This document shows, piece after piece, positions 9,848 to 19,915 of a stretch of 64,000 bases of DNA (its first letter is position 1; the number at the start of each line of letters is the position of its first letter). Origin of the DNA: Dehalococcoidia bacterium (lineage in GTDB: Bacteria; Chloroflexota; Dehalococcoidia; Dehalococcoidales; Fen-1064); NCBI GenBank assembly GCA_011170375.1, contig DUEV01000004.1, positions 186,001 to 250,000 on the forward strand. The letters run 5' to 3'. The position numbers were made by a program, and so were the translations under genes. The notes beneath the pieces were generated by a model that saw only the letters and a program-made list of their open reading frames with translations, had not been told where the DNA came from and did no database searches.

Positions 9848-10084
9848 CTAGGACTGCAACTTTTGTAGAAGCAAGAGCATAGGAATCATCAGCAACAGAG
9901 CCAGTCCCAGCATTGACAGTACCAGAGGCAGGGGTTTTATCTCTCGCCCCTTTCGCGAAATACGCTGCTCTGGTTCAGAACTGAACTCAGCCTGCTCTTC
10001 GACAACCGCCTCCCTCACCGGCGGAGGGGCCATTACACCGAGCTCTATCTCTGATACTGGTGGCGATGTTGTCTGCCTTTTCAT
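9848..10084 (-). CDS. small tail-anchored membrane protein, unknown function
   Basis: A 78-residue protein with a Pro/Glu-rich, soluble N-terminal part, a basic patch RKGREIK, then a single strongly hydrophobic helix VLSMLGLALLLMIPMLLLL at residues 54-72 and a very short tail. This is the layout of a tail-anchored or single-pass small membrane protein. No family is recognised. It lies between the YvlB-like remnant and the CPBP protease, on the same strand as both. Confidence 0.5.
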   Translation of the reverse strand: MKRQTTSPPVSEIELGVMAPPPVREAVVEEQAEFSSEPEQRISRKGREIKPLPLVLSMLGLALLLMIPMLLLLQKLQS

Positions 10085-10266
10085 CCTAATTTCACTATAA
10101 GTGCTATGCCGACCGCGTACAATAGTGATTTGGTATGCTGCATAATACGTACTTTAGTCATAGCGGATGTCTGGGCTAAACAGAATAGATATAAAAGACG
10201 CATTTAGAGAGGGGAAAATGTCACCGAAAGCGTGATATCGGCCACAGCACCGATACTCTATACTAC

Positions 10267-11118
10267 TTATCTGACTCTACGTGTGACTACGAGCCAGAGT
10301 GCTACTACACCCATGACACCCAGCCCGATTATACCCGTTCCACCCCCAAGGACAGGATCAACATCGGTCACGAGGAACGACGGAAAGTAGGCCAGCATTT
10401 GGGCATTGAGCGCTGCGTGGGCCACGATAGCAGGTATGAGACTACCTGAAGCAATCCTGAGCCAGCCAAAGATGATACCGAGAAAGACACACATTATGGT
10501 TATCATGAGGACACCCAATACCGGATAGCCTTCATAGAGATGACCCATTAAAATAAGGGGTGTATGCCACACCCCCCATATCACCCCGGATATGAGGCAG
10601 GCCTTAAGTTTGCCCAGATGGAGGAGATTGGGTAAGAGGAATCCTCGCCAACCAAATTCCTCACCAAAGGCGTAGGTCGTATTTACGATGACCCCGGTGA
10701 ACAACGCCGTGAAGCCGACTACCCCGAGAAGCACTGACGACGGTATATCTGCCGTCACTCCCAGGGTGTCGAGGAACTCTTTCAAAGTGGATGCATCGCT
10801 ATCAATCCGACCCCAGCCTACCACCAGCGTCAGCCCGTAGGTCACCAGCGCAATCGCCAGCATCAGCAGATAGGCCTTAAGAATATAGCGTTTCTTCCCC
10901 CATTTCACACCGGCGTCACGCAGTTTCTCCTTGGTCACCCACTGCATGATAATAGCCGCCACGACAGCCGGAACGAACATAGCCACCACCATCAGCACCG
11001 TGAACATAATCAGATTATCAGTACCGCCCAGCAGCCAGTTCACCAAGTCAATGAGCCAGGTCAAGGGGAAAACAATAGCCACAAAAAGGAGGACTTTCTT
11101 TTTAGGCGATAATTGCAA
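10267..11118 (-). CDS. CPBP family intramembrane glutamic endopeptidase
   Basis: A 283-residue polytopic membrane protein with a TTG start and an AGGA ribosome site. It carries the CPBP/Abi signature: GEEFGWRGFLLP (Glu153, Glu154, Arg158), then SGVIWGVWHTPLIL with His185, and a third motif HAALN near the C-terminus. About seven or eight hydrophobic helices are visible. Known family members include the CAAX prenyl endopeptidase Rce1 and bacterial proteases tied to bacteriocin immunity and membrane-protein processing. The substrate here is unknown, and the gene appears monocistronic. Confidence 0.88.
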   Translation of the reverse strand: MQLSPKKKVLLFVAIVFPLTWLIDLVNWLLGGTDNLIMFTVLMVVAMFVPAVVAAIIMQWVTKEKLRDAGVKWGKKRYILKAYLLMLAIALVTYGLTLVVGWGRIDSDASTLKEFLDTLGVTADIPSSVLLGVVGFTALFTGVIVNTTYAFGEEFGWRGFLLPNLLHLGKLKACLISGVIWGVWHTPLILMGHLYEGYPVLGVLMITIMCVFLGIIFGWLRIASGSLIPAIVAHAALNAQMLAYFPSFLVTDVDPVLGGGTGIIGLGVMGVVALWLVVTRRVR

Positions 11119-11398
11119 TTTTTATCCTGTTATTCTGGAGTTAACAACTTTGTGAAAATTCTGACACGTAGTTTACCAGACCAAGGAGCGAATTGCCATG
11201 AACTGGTTATATGAATGGTCTCGGCATCAGAAACATCTCACGTTATTGGATGGTACAATCAACACGCTCTACTACACAAGCCATTTTGACAAATACCACA
11301 CGTAAAAGCGATAATGGCAGGTAGAATTCTGGAGGCTCAAGATAACCACACTCGACCCCATTTATGTCAAGTCTCCCTAGAATGGAGTACCAAACAAC

Positions 11399-12643
11399 AT
11401 GACAACACCAGAAGAAACAGAGGGTATGCTCAGCCCCTACCGCGTCCTTGACCTGACCGACGAAAAAGGCCAACTCGGTGGCAAGTTACTTGGTGACCTC
11501 GGTGCTGATGTCATCAAAGTGGAAAAGCCCGGTGGTGACCCCTCCCGGAACCTGGGACCCTTCTATCACGATGAGGTCGACCCCGAAAAAAGCCTCCACT
11601 GGTTTGCTTTCAATACCAGCAAGAGAGGTATCACCCTCGACATTGAGAAACCTGAAGGACAGGAACTCTTTAAGAGACTGGCCAAGGGTACCGATTTCGT
11701 ACTCGAGTCATTTCCGCCGGGGTACATGGACAGTCTCGGTCTGGGATACTCCGACCTGGAGAGGGTCAATCCCAGCATTATCATGATTGCAGTCACCCCT
11801 TTTGGACAAACAGGGCCGTATCGAGACCTCAAAGCCCCCGACATCGTGCTCTGGGCAATGGGCGGGCGGATGTTCTCAATTGGCGATGCCGACCGACCAC
11901 CGCTACGAATGAGTCATCACTCTCAGGCGTATCTCCAGGCAAGTCTGGACATTTCCTTATCTGCCATGATGGCTCTCTATTACCGACAGATGACCGGAGA
12001 AGGCCAGTTTATCGACATATCAATACAGACCGCCCTGGTACAGTCAGGTGAAGTCGGCTGGGATTTGCGACAGCGTTTTCAGCCGCGAGGGGGAATGCGT
12101 AATCCCGGCGTCCAGATTACACGCACCTGGCCCTGTAAGGACGGGCTGGTCACCTGGGTATATATGCCCGGCACGTTTAGGGTTGCAACGAACGTGGCAT
12201 TCGTTCACTGGTTGGATAGTGAGGGCATGGCTACCGATTTCCTCAAGGAATTTGACTGGGAGGAGTTCGATTACGCTGAAGTTACCCAGGAAATAATGGA
12301 CCGCCTCGAGGAACCCACCGCTAAGTTCTTCCTGTCACACACCAAGCTGGAACTGCTGGAGGGAGCCGTTCAGCACCGTATTCTGTTTTATCCCCAGTTT
12401 AATACGATGGACTTACTGGAGAGTGCGCAACTCGGCGACAGGGAGTTTTGGGTAGATATAGAACACCCCGAGTTAGGCACCACGTTAACTTACCCCGGTC
12501 CCTTTGCCAAGCTCTCAGAAACGCCAGTTAAAATAACACGCCACGCCCCGCTCATCGGCGAACACAACCGAGAAATCTACGAAGAGGAACTGGGTATCCC
12601 GACTGAAGAAATCTCGAAATTGAAGCAAGCAGGTATTATCTAG
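11399..12643 (+). CDS. CaiB/BaiF CoA-transferase family protein lacking the catalytic Asp
   Basis: A 414-residue family III CoA-transferase. Seen: N-terminal YRVLDLTDEKGQLGGKLLGD and LGADVIKVEKPGGDPSRN, NTSKRGITLD, GYGQTGP-like FGQTGP, TGEGQFIDIS. Counting back from the TGEGQ motif, the position held by the catalytic Asp in the other three family members of this window is Tyr178. It therefore probably cannot form the aspartyl-CoA anhydride and may be a structural partner. The next gene, 28 nt downstream, has Asp178 at the same residue number, so the two may form a heteromeric transferase. Confidence 0.9.
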   Translation: MTTPEETEGMLSPYRVLDLTDEKGQLGGKLLGDLGADVIKVEKPGGDPSRNLGPFYHDEVDPEKSLHWFAFNTSKRGITLDIEKPEGQELFKRLAKGTDFVLESFPPGYMDSLGLGYSDLERVNPSIIMIAVTPFGQTGPYRDLKAPDIVLWAMGGRMFSIGDADRPPLRMSHHSQAYLQASLDISLSAMMALYYRQMTGEGQFIDISIQTALVQSGEVGWDLRQRFQPRGGMRNPGVQITRTWPCKDGLVTWVYMPGTFRVATNVAFVHWLDSEGMATDFLKEFDWEEFDYAEVTQEIMDRLEEPTAKFFLSHTKLELLEGAVQHRILFYPQFNTMDLLESAQLGDREFWVDIEHPELGTTLTYPGPFAKLSETPVKITRHAPLIGEHNREIYEEELGIPTEEISKLKQAGII

Positions 12644-12671
12644 CTTAGCTATCTAGGAAGAGGACAGAAAC

Positions 12672-14228
12672 ATGCAGCAAAGACTACTCGAGGGAATAAG
12701 AGTCCTGGACTTCACAATAGTTATCGCGGGGACCTTCATAACCCGGATGATGGCCAACGAGGGGGCAGATGTGCTCAAAATAGAGAGCCGGAGTCACCCT
12801 GAAATCTTCCGACAATTTGGCCCATTCAAAGATGACTATCCAGAGCCATTTAACCCTTGGTACAACCGGGGCGGTAGTTTCGGTATATGGAACGCCAGTA
12901 AGCGCAGTATTGCCCTCAACCTGACCGACCCCAGGGGTATAGAAATTGCCAAGCGACTCGTCACCTGGGCAGACGTTGTCGTCGAGAACTTTGCCGGGGG
13001 GGTATTGAAAAGGATGGGGCTTGGCTACGAGGAACTGGTCAAGGTAAAGCCAGATATCATCATGCTCAGCTCCTGCATGCAGGGACAGACCGGCCCTCAC
13101 TCAAGACACCCCGGATTCGGCACACAGTTAGTCAACCTGGTAGGCCTAACCACCATCACTGGCTGGCCTGACCGTGAGCCAGCAAGTGTCGGGGCTTATA
13201 CAGACATCATAGCACCCCGTTTCAGTGTACTGGCAATCCTGGCAGCCCTCGATTACCGGCGCCGCACCGGTAAGGGCCAGTACATAGACCTCTCCCAGTA
13301 TGAGGCCGGGGTTCACCTGCTGTCACCTCTAGTTCTGGATAATGTAGTTAACAAGCGGGTAGCCACCAGAATAGGAAACCAATCTGAATACGCCGCTCCC
13401 CACAATGCTTATCCCTGCCGTGACCGCCATACAGACAGGTGGTGTGCCATCGGGGTCTACACCGATGAAGAATGGAAAAGCTTCTGCAAGATTCTCGGCG
13501 ACCCAGCCTGGACCAGGGATGAGCGTTTCAGCACTCTCCGGGCAAGAAGAGAGAACGAAGAAGAACTCGACCGTCGCATTGAAGAATGGACAAGGAACAT
13601 CCACCCCGACGATGTGGTAAGAAGGCTGCAGTTAGCTGACGAACCCGTACCCGTAAAGAGATTGTATACGGGGCGGGAGTTGCAGGAGTACGAATTTGAT
13701 GTAAAGCACCGCTCTCCTTACACTGCCCCCCACGGCGTCTACCGCTGCCAATGGGAAGACAGGTGGTGCGTCATTGCCGTATACACTGATGAGGAATGGC
13801 GGAGCTTCTGCAAGGTCATCGGCAATCCAAAATGGACCAGCGATCCCAGATTCAACTCCTTTCAGGGGAGAAAAGAGAACGAAGAAGAACTGGACAGACT
13901 GATAGCAACCTGGACAGTCAACCGCACCCCGGAAGAAGTGATGAGCATGATGCAGGCCGCCGGGGTACCCTCCGGTATCGTCGCTACCGGCGAAGACCTG
14001 ATAGAGCATGACCTGCAGCTTAAGCACCGCCACGTTTACCATGAACTGGACCACCCTGAGATTGGAACATACCACGGCGTGGCACCATCCTATGAATTCT
14101 CCAAATGCCCGGTTGAAGTAGAACGCGCCCCGCTTATGGGTGAGCATAACGAAAGTGCCTTGAAGGAAATCCTCGGCATGTCGGACGAAGAGATTAAGGA
14201 ACTGATACTAGAGGAGGTCATTGAATAG
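12672..14228 (+). CDS. CaiB/BaiF CoA-transferase with internal 110-residue duplication
   Basis: A 518-residue family III CoA-transferase, about 110 residues longer than usual. N-terminal VLDFTIVIAGTFITRMM and NEGADVLKIES, NASKRSIALNL, and the catalytic Asp178 before TGKGQYIDLS are all present. The extra length is a tandem copy of the small-domain segment: residues 242-351 and 352-461 both begin APH and share DRWC, VYTDEEW, SFCK and ENEEELDR. It sits 28 nt after a sister gene that lacks the Asp. Family members move CoA between carboxylates; succinyl-CoA-linked or hydroxyacid activation is possible here. Confidence 0.92.
   Translation: MQQRLLEGIRVLDFTIVIAGTFITRMMANEGADVLKIESRSHPEIFRQFGPFKDDYPEPFNPWYNRGGSFGIWNASKRSIALNLTDPRGIEIAKRLVTWADVVVENFAGGVLKRMGLGYEELVKVKPDIIMLSSCMQGQTGPHSRHPGFGTQLVNLVGLTTITGWPDREPASVGAYTDIIAPRFSVLAILAALDYRRRTGKGQYIDLSQYEAGVHLLSPLVLDNVVNKRVATRIGNQSEYAAPHNAYPCRDRHTDRWCAIGVYTDEEWKSFCKILGDPAWTRDERFSTLRARRENEEELDRRIEEWTRNIHPDDVVRRLQLADEPVPVKRLYTGRELQEYEFDVKHRSPYTAPHGVYRCQWEDRWCVIAVYTDEEWRSFCKVIGNPKWTSDPRFNSFQGRKENEEELDRLIATWTVNRTPEEVMSMMQAAGVPSGIVATGEDLIEHDLQLKHRHVYHELDHPEIGTYHGVAPSYEFSKCPVEVERAPLMGEHNESALKEILGMSDEEIKELILEEVIE
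13395..14054 (+). repeat. in-frame tandem duplication of 330 bp inside the CoA-transferase gene
   Basis: Copy 1 spans 13395-13724 and copy 2 spans about 13725-14054, with an exact offset of 330 bp (110 codons). DNA as well as protein is similar: stretches such as GAGAACGAAGAAGAACT and AGCTTCTGCAAG recur in both. The similarity falls off towards the end of each copy, where copy 2 keeps the usual VPSGIV segment. Confidence 0.9.
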
Positions 14229-14371
14229 CAACAACCAGACCCTGAAGCTCCCCGACCTGCCCCGAATAGACCTATTCAATGACAGACCCAGCCCGCTTAT
14301 AGTCAATTATCAATTGCTAGGAATCTAAATGCAGGGCGAAGTCAGCGCCTGCCGCGACACCAGATTGCAGG

Positions 14372-14836
14372 TCAGTTAACCGGAGCTGCAAACAGTTCTT
14401 CCACTTTTTGCGCCGTCATCTCACCGTGGACATCATTATTGACCTTGATGCAGGGTGCCAGGGCACAACAGCCGATACAGGCAACGCTCTCCAGAGTATA
14501 TTCCATGTCATCGCTGGTCTCACCCTCCGCAACGCCGATTTCCTCTGAAATCTCGCCGAGAATTCGCGAAGCACCACGGACATGACATGCCGTACCCCGG
14601 CACACCGCTACAAGCTGCCTCCCGACTGGTGTTAGACGGAACTGCGAATAGAAAGACGATACCGAATATATCTCACCTTCCGGCATATCAAGAAAATCGG
14701 CAATCAACTGTATTGCTTCCTCAGGTAGATAACTGAATTGCGCCTGAACCTCAAGCAGGAGTGGTATCAGGTCACTCCCCCTGCCCTGGTAGCGAGACAG
14801 CATATCCCTAAGAAGCTCTTTATCTATTTCCACCAT
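14372..14836 (-). CDS. NuoE-like thioredoxin-fold [2Fe-2S] subunit
   Basis: About 154 residues from the ATG at 14836; an upstream ATG at 14872 would add 12 poorly conserved residues. The NuoE pattern is complete: helical N-terminus with LLLEVQAQFSYLPEEAI, then SVSSFYSQFRLTP, and four Cys in CRGTAC and CIGCC that ligate a [2Fe-2S] cluster. NuoE/HndA/HydC proteins normally feed electrons with NuoF; no NuoF is adjacent here. It follows the glutamate-synthase-like gene by 55 nt on the same strand, so it may serve as the electron carrier for that flavoprotein. A second NuoE copy lies at 37454-37921. Confidence 0.88.
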   Translation of the reverse strand: MVEIDKELLRDMLSRYQGRGSDLIPLLLEVQAQFSYLPEEAIQLIADFLDMPEGEIYSVSSFYSQFRLTPVGRQLVAVCRGTACHVRGASRILGEISEEIGVAEGETSDDMEYTLESVACIGCCALAPCIKVNNDVHGEMTAQKVEELFAAPVN

Positions 14837-14891
14837 AGACTTCTCACATCTCCATCTAATTCTACAGGACAAAACGCTCTACTTGCCCCAG

Positions 14892-16481
14892 CTATCCGAG
14901 AATCTCCATTGCCTCCTCACGGTACGCATCCATCAGATAGGGTACTCCAGTAACCTTAGTGCACTCCTCTGTTAATGACATCAGGTCCCTCCGGGAGATT
15001 GTCGCCACGCTGAAATTCCTGGAGCCAGCCATCAATTGCTGAAGTCCCACTCGAATCTTCTCGGAATAACTGTAAATTCCTATTGCTCCCAGAGGTATGT
15101 TCTTTATCTCATCCGAGCCAACGATATTCTTGACGTCTTCGTAGTTCACGAATATCTCTTCCACTGTCGACCCAAACTGTCCTACCGTATTGGGTAGTTT
15201 GCCTTCTTCAAGCCAATTGCTGATGTTCCTGCCGACAAACCCGGGAATCATGAGTGCTCTACCCATACAGACTGCCTTGGCGAACGGAGCACCCAGCGCA
15301 AGCGCCTTGAATACTCCATCCTCGCTGCTGAAGGCGCCAGCAAAGGCAACGTCGGGAGGCCGTTCACCCTTATCCGCCAGCTTCTTACAGAACTCGTATG
15401 CGGCTGAATGCAGGTATAAGCTGGGCATACCCCACTCCTGCATCATACGCCACGGGCTCATACCGGTTCCCCCAGGAGCACCATCTATTGTGAGCAGGTC
15501 AATTTTTGCCTTAGAGCTCCACTTGATTGCCATCGCCAGCTCACGCAGGCCATAAGCTCCGGTCTTCAGCGTAACACGCTGAAATCCCAGGTCTCGCAGA
15601 CGCTGGACCTCTGCATAGAAGCTTTCTTCATCAATAAAGCCCAGCCGACTGTGCCGCTCGAACTCCTTGATAGCTCCATCCCGAAAGGCAGCCTGGTTCA
15701 CAGGATTTGAAGGGTCAGGAGTAACGATGTAACCCCGCCTCTGAAGTTCCAAGGCACGCTCCAGGCTGCTTACCTTAATTTCTCCGCCGATACTCTTGGC
15801 ACCTTGTCCCCACTTCAATTCAATGGTATCCAGGCCATGCTTCTTGCTGACATACTCAGCCACACCGAGCCTGGTATCCTCCACATTCATCTGGACCAGG
15901 ATTTCGCCATATCTCTGGTGGTAGCGTCGGTATATCTCAATCCTGCGATCCATGTCCGGTGCCTTTACCACCTTACCATTGGAATCGCGCTCCAATTGCG
16001 GGTCGATACCACAGACATTCTCTCCGCACACCAGCGTGACACCGCTGATAGCCGCACCAACAGCGAAGTGCTCCCAGTTCTTACGGGCAATTTCGGTCGA
16101 ACCTAAGGCACCGGTGAATATCGGCACCTTCATCCTTACCTTCTTATCCCAGCCATATTCGGCCTCAGTGCTTACCGTCGGGAATGTGGCCGTGTCAGGA
16201 CTTGCTTCGACGCCCTCGGGGAGTCCTTTGGCGCCAAGAGCGTACCCCTGGATATTAAGATGTGAGTAATCAACAGGATAGTCCTTATCACCACCAGCGG
16301 TTATCTCGCCAAAAGGCCCAGGATAAATAAGCTCCCGCCCGCGAAATGAGGCTTTGAACACCTCACAGTTGCCGGTGCAGGTATCAATACAGCGAGAGCA
16401 AAGACCGCTCATCGGAACCACGCTTCGTGAGCGGTTCGCTGTCCTAGTCGCATCATCTGAGTTCGGTCGTGATAGATTCAT
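14892..16481 (-). CDS. FMN-binding glutamate synthase-like protein
   Basis: A 529-residue protein built around the GltB/GlxD FMN-binding alpha/beta barrel. Seen: MKVPIFTGALGSTEIA near the start of the barrel, the glutamate-synthase block IELKWGQGAKSIGGEIK, LLTIDGAPGGTGMSPW, and ALGAPFAKAVCMGRALM. The N-terminus carries a Cys cluster (CSRCIDTCTGNC) likely to hold an extra iron-sulfur centre. It has no glutaminase domain, so like archaeal-type stand-alone GltB domains it may reduce something other than 2-oxoglutarate plus glutamine. The NuoE-like gene directly downstream is a plausible redox partner. Confidence 0.85.
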   Translation of the reverse strand: MNLSRPNSDDATRTANRSRSVVPMSGLCSRCIDTCTGNCEVFKASFRGRELIYPGPFGEITAGGDKDYPVDYSHLNIQGYALGAKGLPEGVEASPDTATFPTVSTEAEYGWDKKVRMKVPIFTGALGSTEIARKNWEHFAVGAAISGVTLVCGENVCGIDPQLERDSNGKVVKAPDMDRRIEIYRRYHQRYGEILVQMNVEDTRLGVAEYVSKKHGLDTIELKWGQGAKSIGGEIKVSSLERALELQRRGYIVTPDPSNPVNQAAFRDGAIKEFERHSRLGFIDEESFYAEVQRLRDLGFQRVTLKTGAYGLRELAMAIKWSSKAKIDLLTIDGAPGGTGMSPWRMMQEWGMPSLYLHSAAYEFCKKLADKGERPPDVAFAGAFSSEDGVFKALALGAPFAKAVCMGRALMIPGFVGRNISNWLEEGKLPNTVGQFGSTVEEIFVNYEDVKNIVGSDEIKNIPLGAIGIYSYSEKIRVGLQQLMAGSRNFSVATISRRDLMSLTEECTKVTGVPYLMDAYREEAMEILG

Positions 16482-16533
16482 GTCTGAGTACCCCTTTCTG
16501 TCATTGCATCATATTACTAATCATACCAGAGCG

Positions 16534-16566
16534 AAGCGGCAAAAACAAGGCCTTATTTTGCCGCTT
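16534..16566. repeat. inverted repeat between carboxylesterase and glutamate synthase-like genes
   Basis: Perfect 11-bp arms AAGCGGCAAAA (16534-16544) and TTTTGCCGCTT (16556-16566) with an 11-nt loop. It lies downstream of the carboxylesterase stop on the minus strand and upstream of the next gene. There is no T-run after the stem in that direction, so it may be an attenuator, an operator or a weak terminator. Confidence 0.5.
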
Positions 16567-16647
16567 GGTGGTCCGACTATGGTTATTGACCTCTGTAATT
16601 ATAGACGGCAACAAGTTACTACCTAGTCTCCCAATCATATATCCGGA

Positions 16648-18210
16648 CTAAGGAAGATTCACCTCGAAATCCCCCCAGGCATCAAGCTCTTCACGATACG
16701 GGTCTACCACTACCCGGCATGGAACATCGAAAAGCATCGTGGTACGGTTGTTGGCATAATATGGTTCCCATTCCGGTATATCCGGGTGGTTGGGATTTCC
16801 GCTGCTTGCGAAGGCAAGCCACGCTTCGCTCATTGATGTGGCCAGCTCGTATCTATCAGGGCGCTCGCCAGTAAGGGCCGCATCATCGACATTGTTAAAA
16901 ATGAACGGAATATCGAGACCATGACACGCTTTAAAGAGGTAGCCAAGGTAGTCAGATTCCCAGGTAAGCAGGTACATGTATACCGGGGCAGGACCACCCG
17001 CTGCCTTACGTTCGGCAAGCCGGATAGACGCCATCCTGAATCCTTCACTCGTAATCCCGATTAGCAGGTCCCAAGGCGTAGCATCAGGCCGCGTCTTCTT
17101 GTAAATGCTGAGTATCCTATCCAGTTTATCACCGAGCTGGGGTGTCAGCCGCTCACGTAATTCTGACTCTTCAAGCCGACGGCGCCGAGGGTCAGCCGCC
17201 AGGAAGAGTGCGGATTCATCCCGGTTACAACCAATCATCAGGGGGACATCCGCTGCCGTCGGTGCGGCTACAGGGTCGAACGGATGGGCGGGGAGATAGT
17301 TACCATCCACTACCGGCGCAAACCGCATCAGGGCTCCACCGGCAACAGGTACACCTATCATGCCATCGGCAGTCTGTTCCACCAACAGTGTGTTAACAGC
17401 ACTCAACAGCTCGCCTACCGGCATTGCCTGAAGTTTTTTAATCTCGTTTGCCTTGATATTCAGTCCTGCCAGAAGCTGTTCGGTCATACCGTTAGCTTCG
17501 TCCGGCTCTACCCCCCGTAGCCCCGGACCACTCTGAATAACAGCACGGTGAAACAGGCCCTTTGCTGAAGGCATCGCCAGCATCTTGCCGACCTTGCTAC
17601 CACCACCGGACTCACCGAAAATCAGCACGTTGCCCGCATCACCACCAAACCCCCCGATGTTGTCCCGGACCCACTCCAGAGCCAGTATAATGTCCAGCAT
17701 TCCGGCCACACCCGAGCCGGTATACTCCTCGCCGGCAATGTCTGCCAGGTGCAGGTAGCCGAAGACATTGAGCCGGTGGTTTATTGTAACCACGACGACA
17801 TCACCACGTTTGGCGAGTGCGGCACCATTGTACATTACCGACGAACCCGAACCCGTCCCGAAGCCGCCACCATGAAGCCAGACCATAACCGGGCGCTTCC
17901 CACCGTCTCCCATGACTGGTGTCCATATATTCAGTACCAGGCAGTCTTCACTCTGAGGCAACACTCTTACTTGCCCAAAGACAGGTCTGGCCGCTCTACC
18001 TTCGTCTGCTATCTGTCCTACTTGCGGACAGGTTGGCCCATAGTCAGTGGTGTCACGCACACCCGTCCACGGCTCCGGTGGTATCGGCGGCAGAAAACGC
18101 CGGTTCCCGCCAGTCGGCCCACCATACGGAATGCCTTTGAAGGTAATAACCTCTCGCTCCATGATGCCCCGGATTTTGCCCGCAGTTGTTTCGGCAATAA
18201 TCTCGCTCAT
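16648..18210 (-). CDS. type B carboxylesterase / para-nitrobenzyl esterase family
   Basis: A 520-residue alpha/beta hydrolase with no signal peptide, so probably cytoplasmic. Type B carboxylesterase features: FKGIPYG near the start, [12 protein letters not shown] (about 88-99), oxyanion hole HGGGF (113-117), nucleophile Ser201 in GESGGG, a DESALF acidic motif for the catalytic Glu, and [10 protein letters not shown] supplying the His. It hydrolyses carboxylic esters; the substrate is unknown. The start ATG at 18210 has a good AGGAAGGA ribosome site. It is divergent from glpK. Confidence 0.92.
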   Translation of the reverse strand: MSEIIAETTAGKIRGIMEREVITFKGIPYGGPTGGNRRFLPPIPPEPWTGVRDTTDYGPTCPQVGQIADEGRAARPVFGQVRVLPQSEDCLVLNIWTPVMGDGGKRPVMVWLHGGGFGTGSGSSVMYNGAALAKRGDVVVVTINHRLNVFGYLHLADIAGEEYTGSGVAGMLDIILALEWVRDNIGGFGGDAGNVLIFGESGGGSKVGKMLAMPSAKGLFHRAVIQSGPGLRGVEPDEANGMTEQLLAGLNIKANEIKKLQAMPVGELLSAVNTLLVEQTADGMIGVPVAGGALMRFAPVVDGNYLPAHPFDPVAAPTAADVPLMIGCNRDESALFLAADPRRRRLEESELRERLTPQLGDKLDRILSIYKKTRPDATPWDLLIGITSEGFRMASIRLAERKAAGGPAPVYMYLLTWESDYLGYLFKACHGLDIPFIFNNVDDAALTGERPDRYELATSMSEAWLAFASSGNPNHPDIPEWEPYYANNRTTMLFDVPCRVVVDPYREELDAWGDFEVNLP

Positions 18211-18331
18211 GTATTAGTCCTTCCTATCAGCATGTGATTTTATTAGATACTGCTGCTATTGTGTGGCCTTCACTCGACTTTTCTCACGCAATCTTAGCAC
18301 AGGTGATACCAAGGCTGCTACTTCCTGATAG

Positions 18332-18360
18332 TTGACGCCCGTTTCTCACCGTGCTACAGT
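18332..18360 (+). promoter_or_regulatory. sigma-70 type promoter of the glpK operon
   Basis: TTGACG (18332-18337) and TACAGT (18355-18360) are separated by exactly 17 nt and lie 36 nt before the glpK start. It would drive the four-gene run from glpK to the FeS/flavoprotein gene. Confidence 0.45.
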
Positions 18361-18396
18361 CTGAAGTGCACGCAGCTATTCAGTGGAACAATATCT

Positions 18397-19899
18397 ATGC
18401 CGAGCAAAAGCTATATCCTGGCAATAGACCAGGGAACTACCGGAAGCACTGCTCTGCTCATTGATGAAGAAGGGCAGACCGTCTCCAAGGCCTACCGGGA
18501 AATACAGCAGATATACCCCCAGCCGGGTTGGGTCGAGCAGTCCCCTAACGAGCTCTTCCAGGCTTCACTTGCGGTAGCTCAGGAGTCTATACAGAAGGCG
18601 GGGGTATCCGTCTCCCAAGTAAAGGGGATAGGTATTACCGGTCAGCGGGAGACAACCATAGTATGGGACCGTCATACCGGCGAGCCAGTAAGCAATGCTA
18701 TAGTATGGCAATGTCGACGTACCGCCTCAATGTGCGAAGAGTTAAAGCAACAGGGCCTGGACCAGCCTATTAAGGAGAAGACAGGACTAATCATCGACGC
18801 CTACTTTTCTGCTACCAAGCTTCGCTGGATTTTAGACCACATACCACAGGGGCAACACCGTGCCCAAAAGGGCGACCTCCTCTTTGGAACAGTGGATAGC
18901 TGGCTTATCTGGAACCTGACTGGCAGTAAGGCCCACGTTACGGATTATACTAATGCCTGTCGTACCATGCTGTTCAATATAAACACTCTCCAATGGGACA
19001 GGGAACTCCTCGCCACCCTGGAAATACCCGAAGCTGTTCTCCCCCAGGTTATGCCCTCCAGTAAGGTCTACGGCGAGACCGCCTCTGGTCTTCTCGGTGA
19101 TTCCCAGATACCCATAGGAGCTATCGCTGGCGACCAGCAGGCGGCCCTTTTTGGTCAGGCCTGCTACGACCCGGGGATGGCCAAGAATACCTATGGGACA
19201 GGTTCTTTCGTTCTGCTAAATACCGGTGATAGTCCGGTTCCCTCCCAGAAAGGCCTGATTACCACTGTAGCCTGGGGGCTGAACGATAGAGTAAGCTATG
19301 CCCTGGAGGGGAGTATCTTCATCACAGGTGCGGCAGTACAGTGGCTCCGGGATGGCCTGAGAATCATCACGGACGCCGCCGAGAGTGAGGCCATGGCCTG
19401 CTCTGTAGCTGACAACGGTGGGGTCTACTTCGTCCCGGCCTTTGTAGGTCTTGGTGCTCCTTACTGGGACATGTACGCCCGGGGCACCGTTGTGGGGCTT
19501 ACCAGGGGCACCACCAGAGAGCACCTGGTAAGGGCCACTCTTGAGGCCATCGCCTATCAGACCCGGGATGTTGTAGAAGCTATGGAAGCTGAGGCTGGCC
19601 TTCGTATCCCGCTGCTACGGGTGGACGGTGGCGGTACTGCCAACTCGTTCCTAATGCAGTTCCAGGCCGATATTCTGGGAATTCCTATTCAACGGACGGC
19701 AGTAGCTGAGACCACTGCCCTAGGAGCCGCCTACCTGGCAGGGCTGGCAGTTGGTATGTGGCGGGACACCAATGAGGTAACCCAAAGATGGCACGCCGCT
19801 GATATCTATGAGCCGCAGATGAATACCGACAGGCGTGAGACCCTTTTTAGGAACTGGAAGCGTGCCGTAGAACGTGCCCACGGATGGAGCTTAGAGTAA
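18397..19899 (+). CDS. glpK: glycerol kinase
   Basis: A 500-residue FGGY-family kinase, the usual GlpK length. It shows the N-terminal phosphate motif [13 protein letters not shown], the glycerol-kinase segment HPQPGWVEQ in the form [37 protein letters not shown], the catalytic [14 protein letters not shown], and the second phosphate motif [19 protein letters not shown]. It phosphorylates glycerol to sn-glycerol 3-phosphate with ATP. The next gene, 16 nt away, oxidises the product, so they form a glycerol-use unit. Confidence 0.97.
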   Translation: MPSKSYILAIDQGTTGSTALLIDEEGQTVSKAYREIQQIYPQPGWVEQSPNELFQASLAVAQESIQKAGVSVSQVKGIGITGQRETTIVWDRHTGEPVSNAIVWQCRRTASMCEELKQQGLDQPIKEKTGLIIDAYFSATKLRWILDHIPQGQHRAQKGDLLFGTVDSWLIWNLTGSKAHVTDYTNACRTMLFNINTLQWDRELLATLEIPEAVLPQVMPSSKVYGETASGLLGDSQIPIGAIAGDQQAALFGQACYDPGMAKNTYGTGSFVLLNTGDSPVPSQKGLITTVAWGLNDRVSYALEGSIFITGAAVQWLRDGLRIITDAAESEAMACSVADNGGVYFVPAFVGLGAPYWDMYARGTVVGLTRGTTREHLVRATLEAIAYQTRDVVEAMEAEAGLRIPLLRVDGGGTANSFLMQFQADILGIPIQRTAVAETTALGAAYLAGLAVGMWRDTNEVTQRWHAADIYEPQMNTDRRETLFRNWKRAVERAHGWSLE

Positions 19900-19915
19900 A
19901 ACGAGAAAATCTGGC

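Noticed and set aside
16534-16566. Rho-independent terminator for the carboxylesterase gene
   Set aside because: The stem is perfect but no T-run follows on the minus strand, so it is listed as an inverted repeat only.
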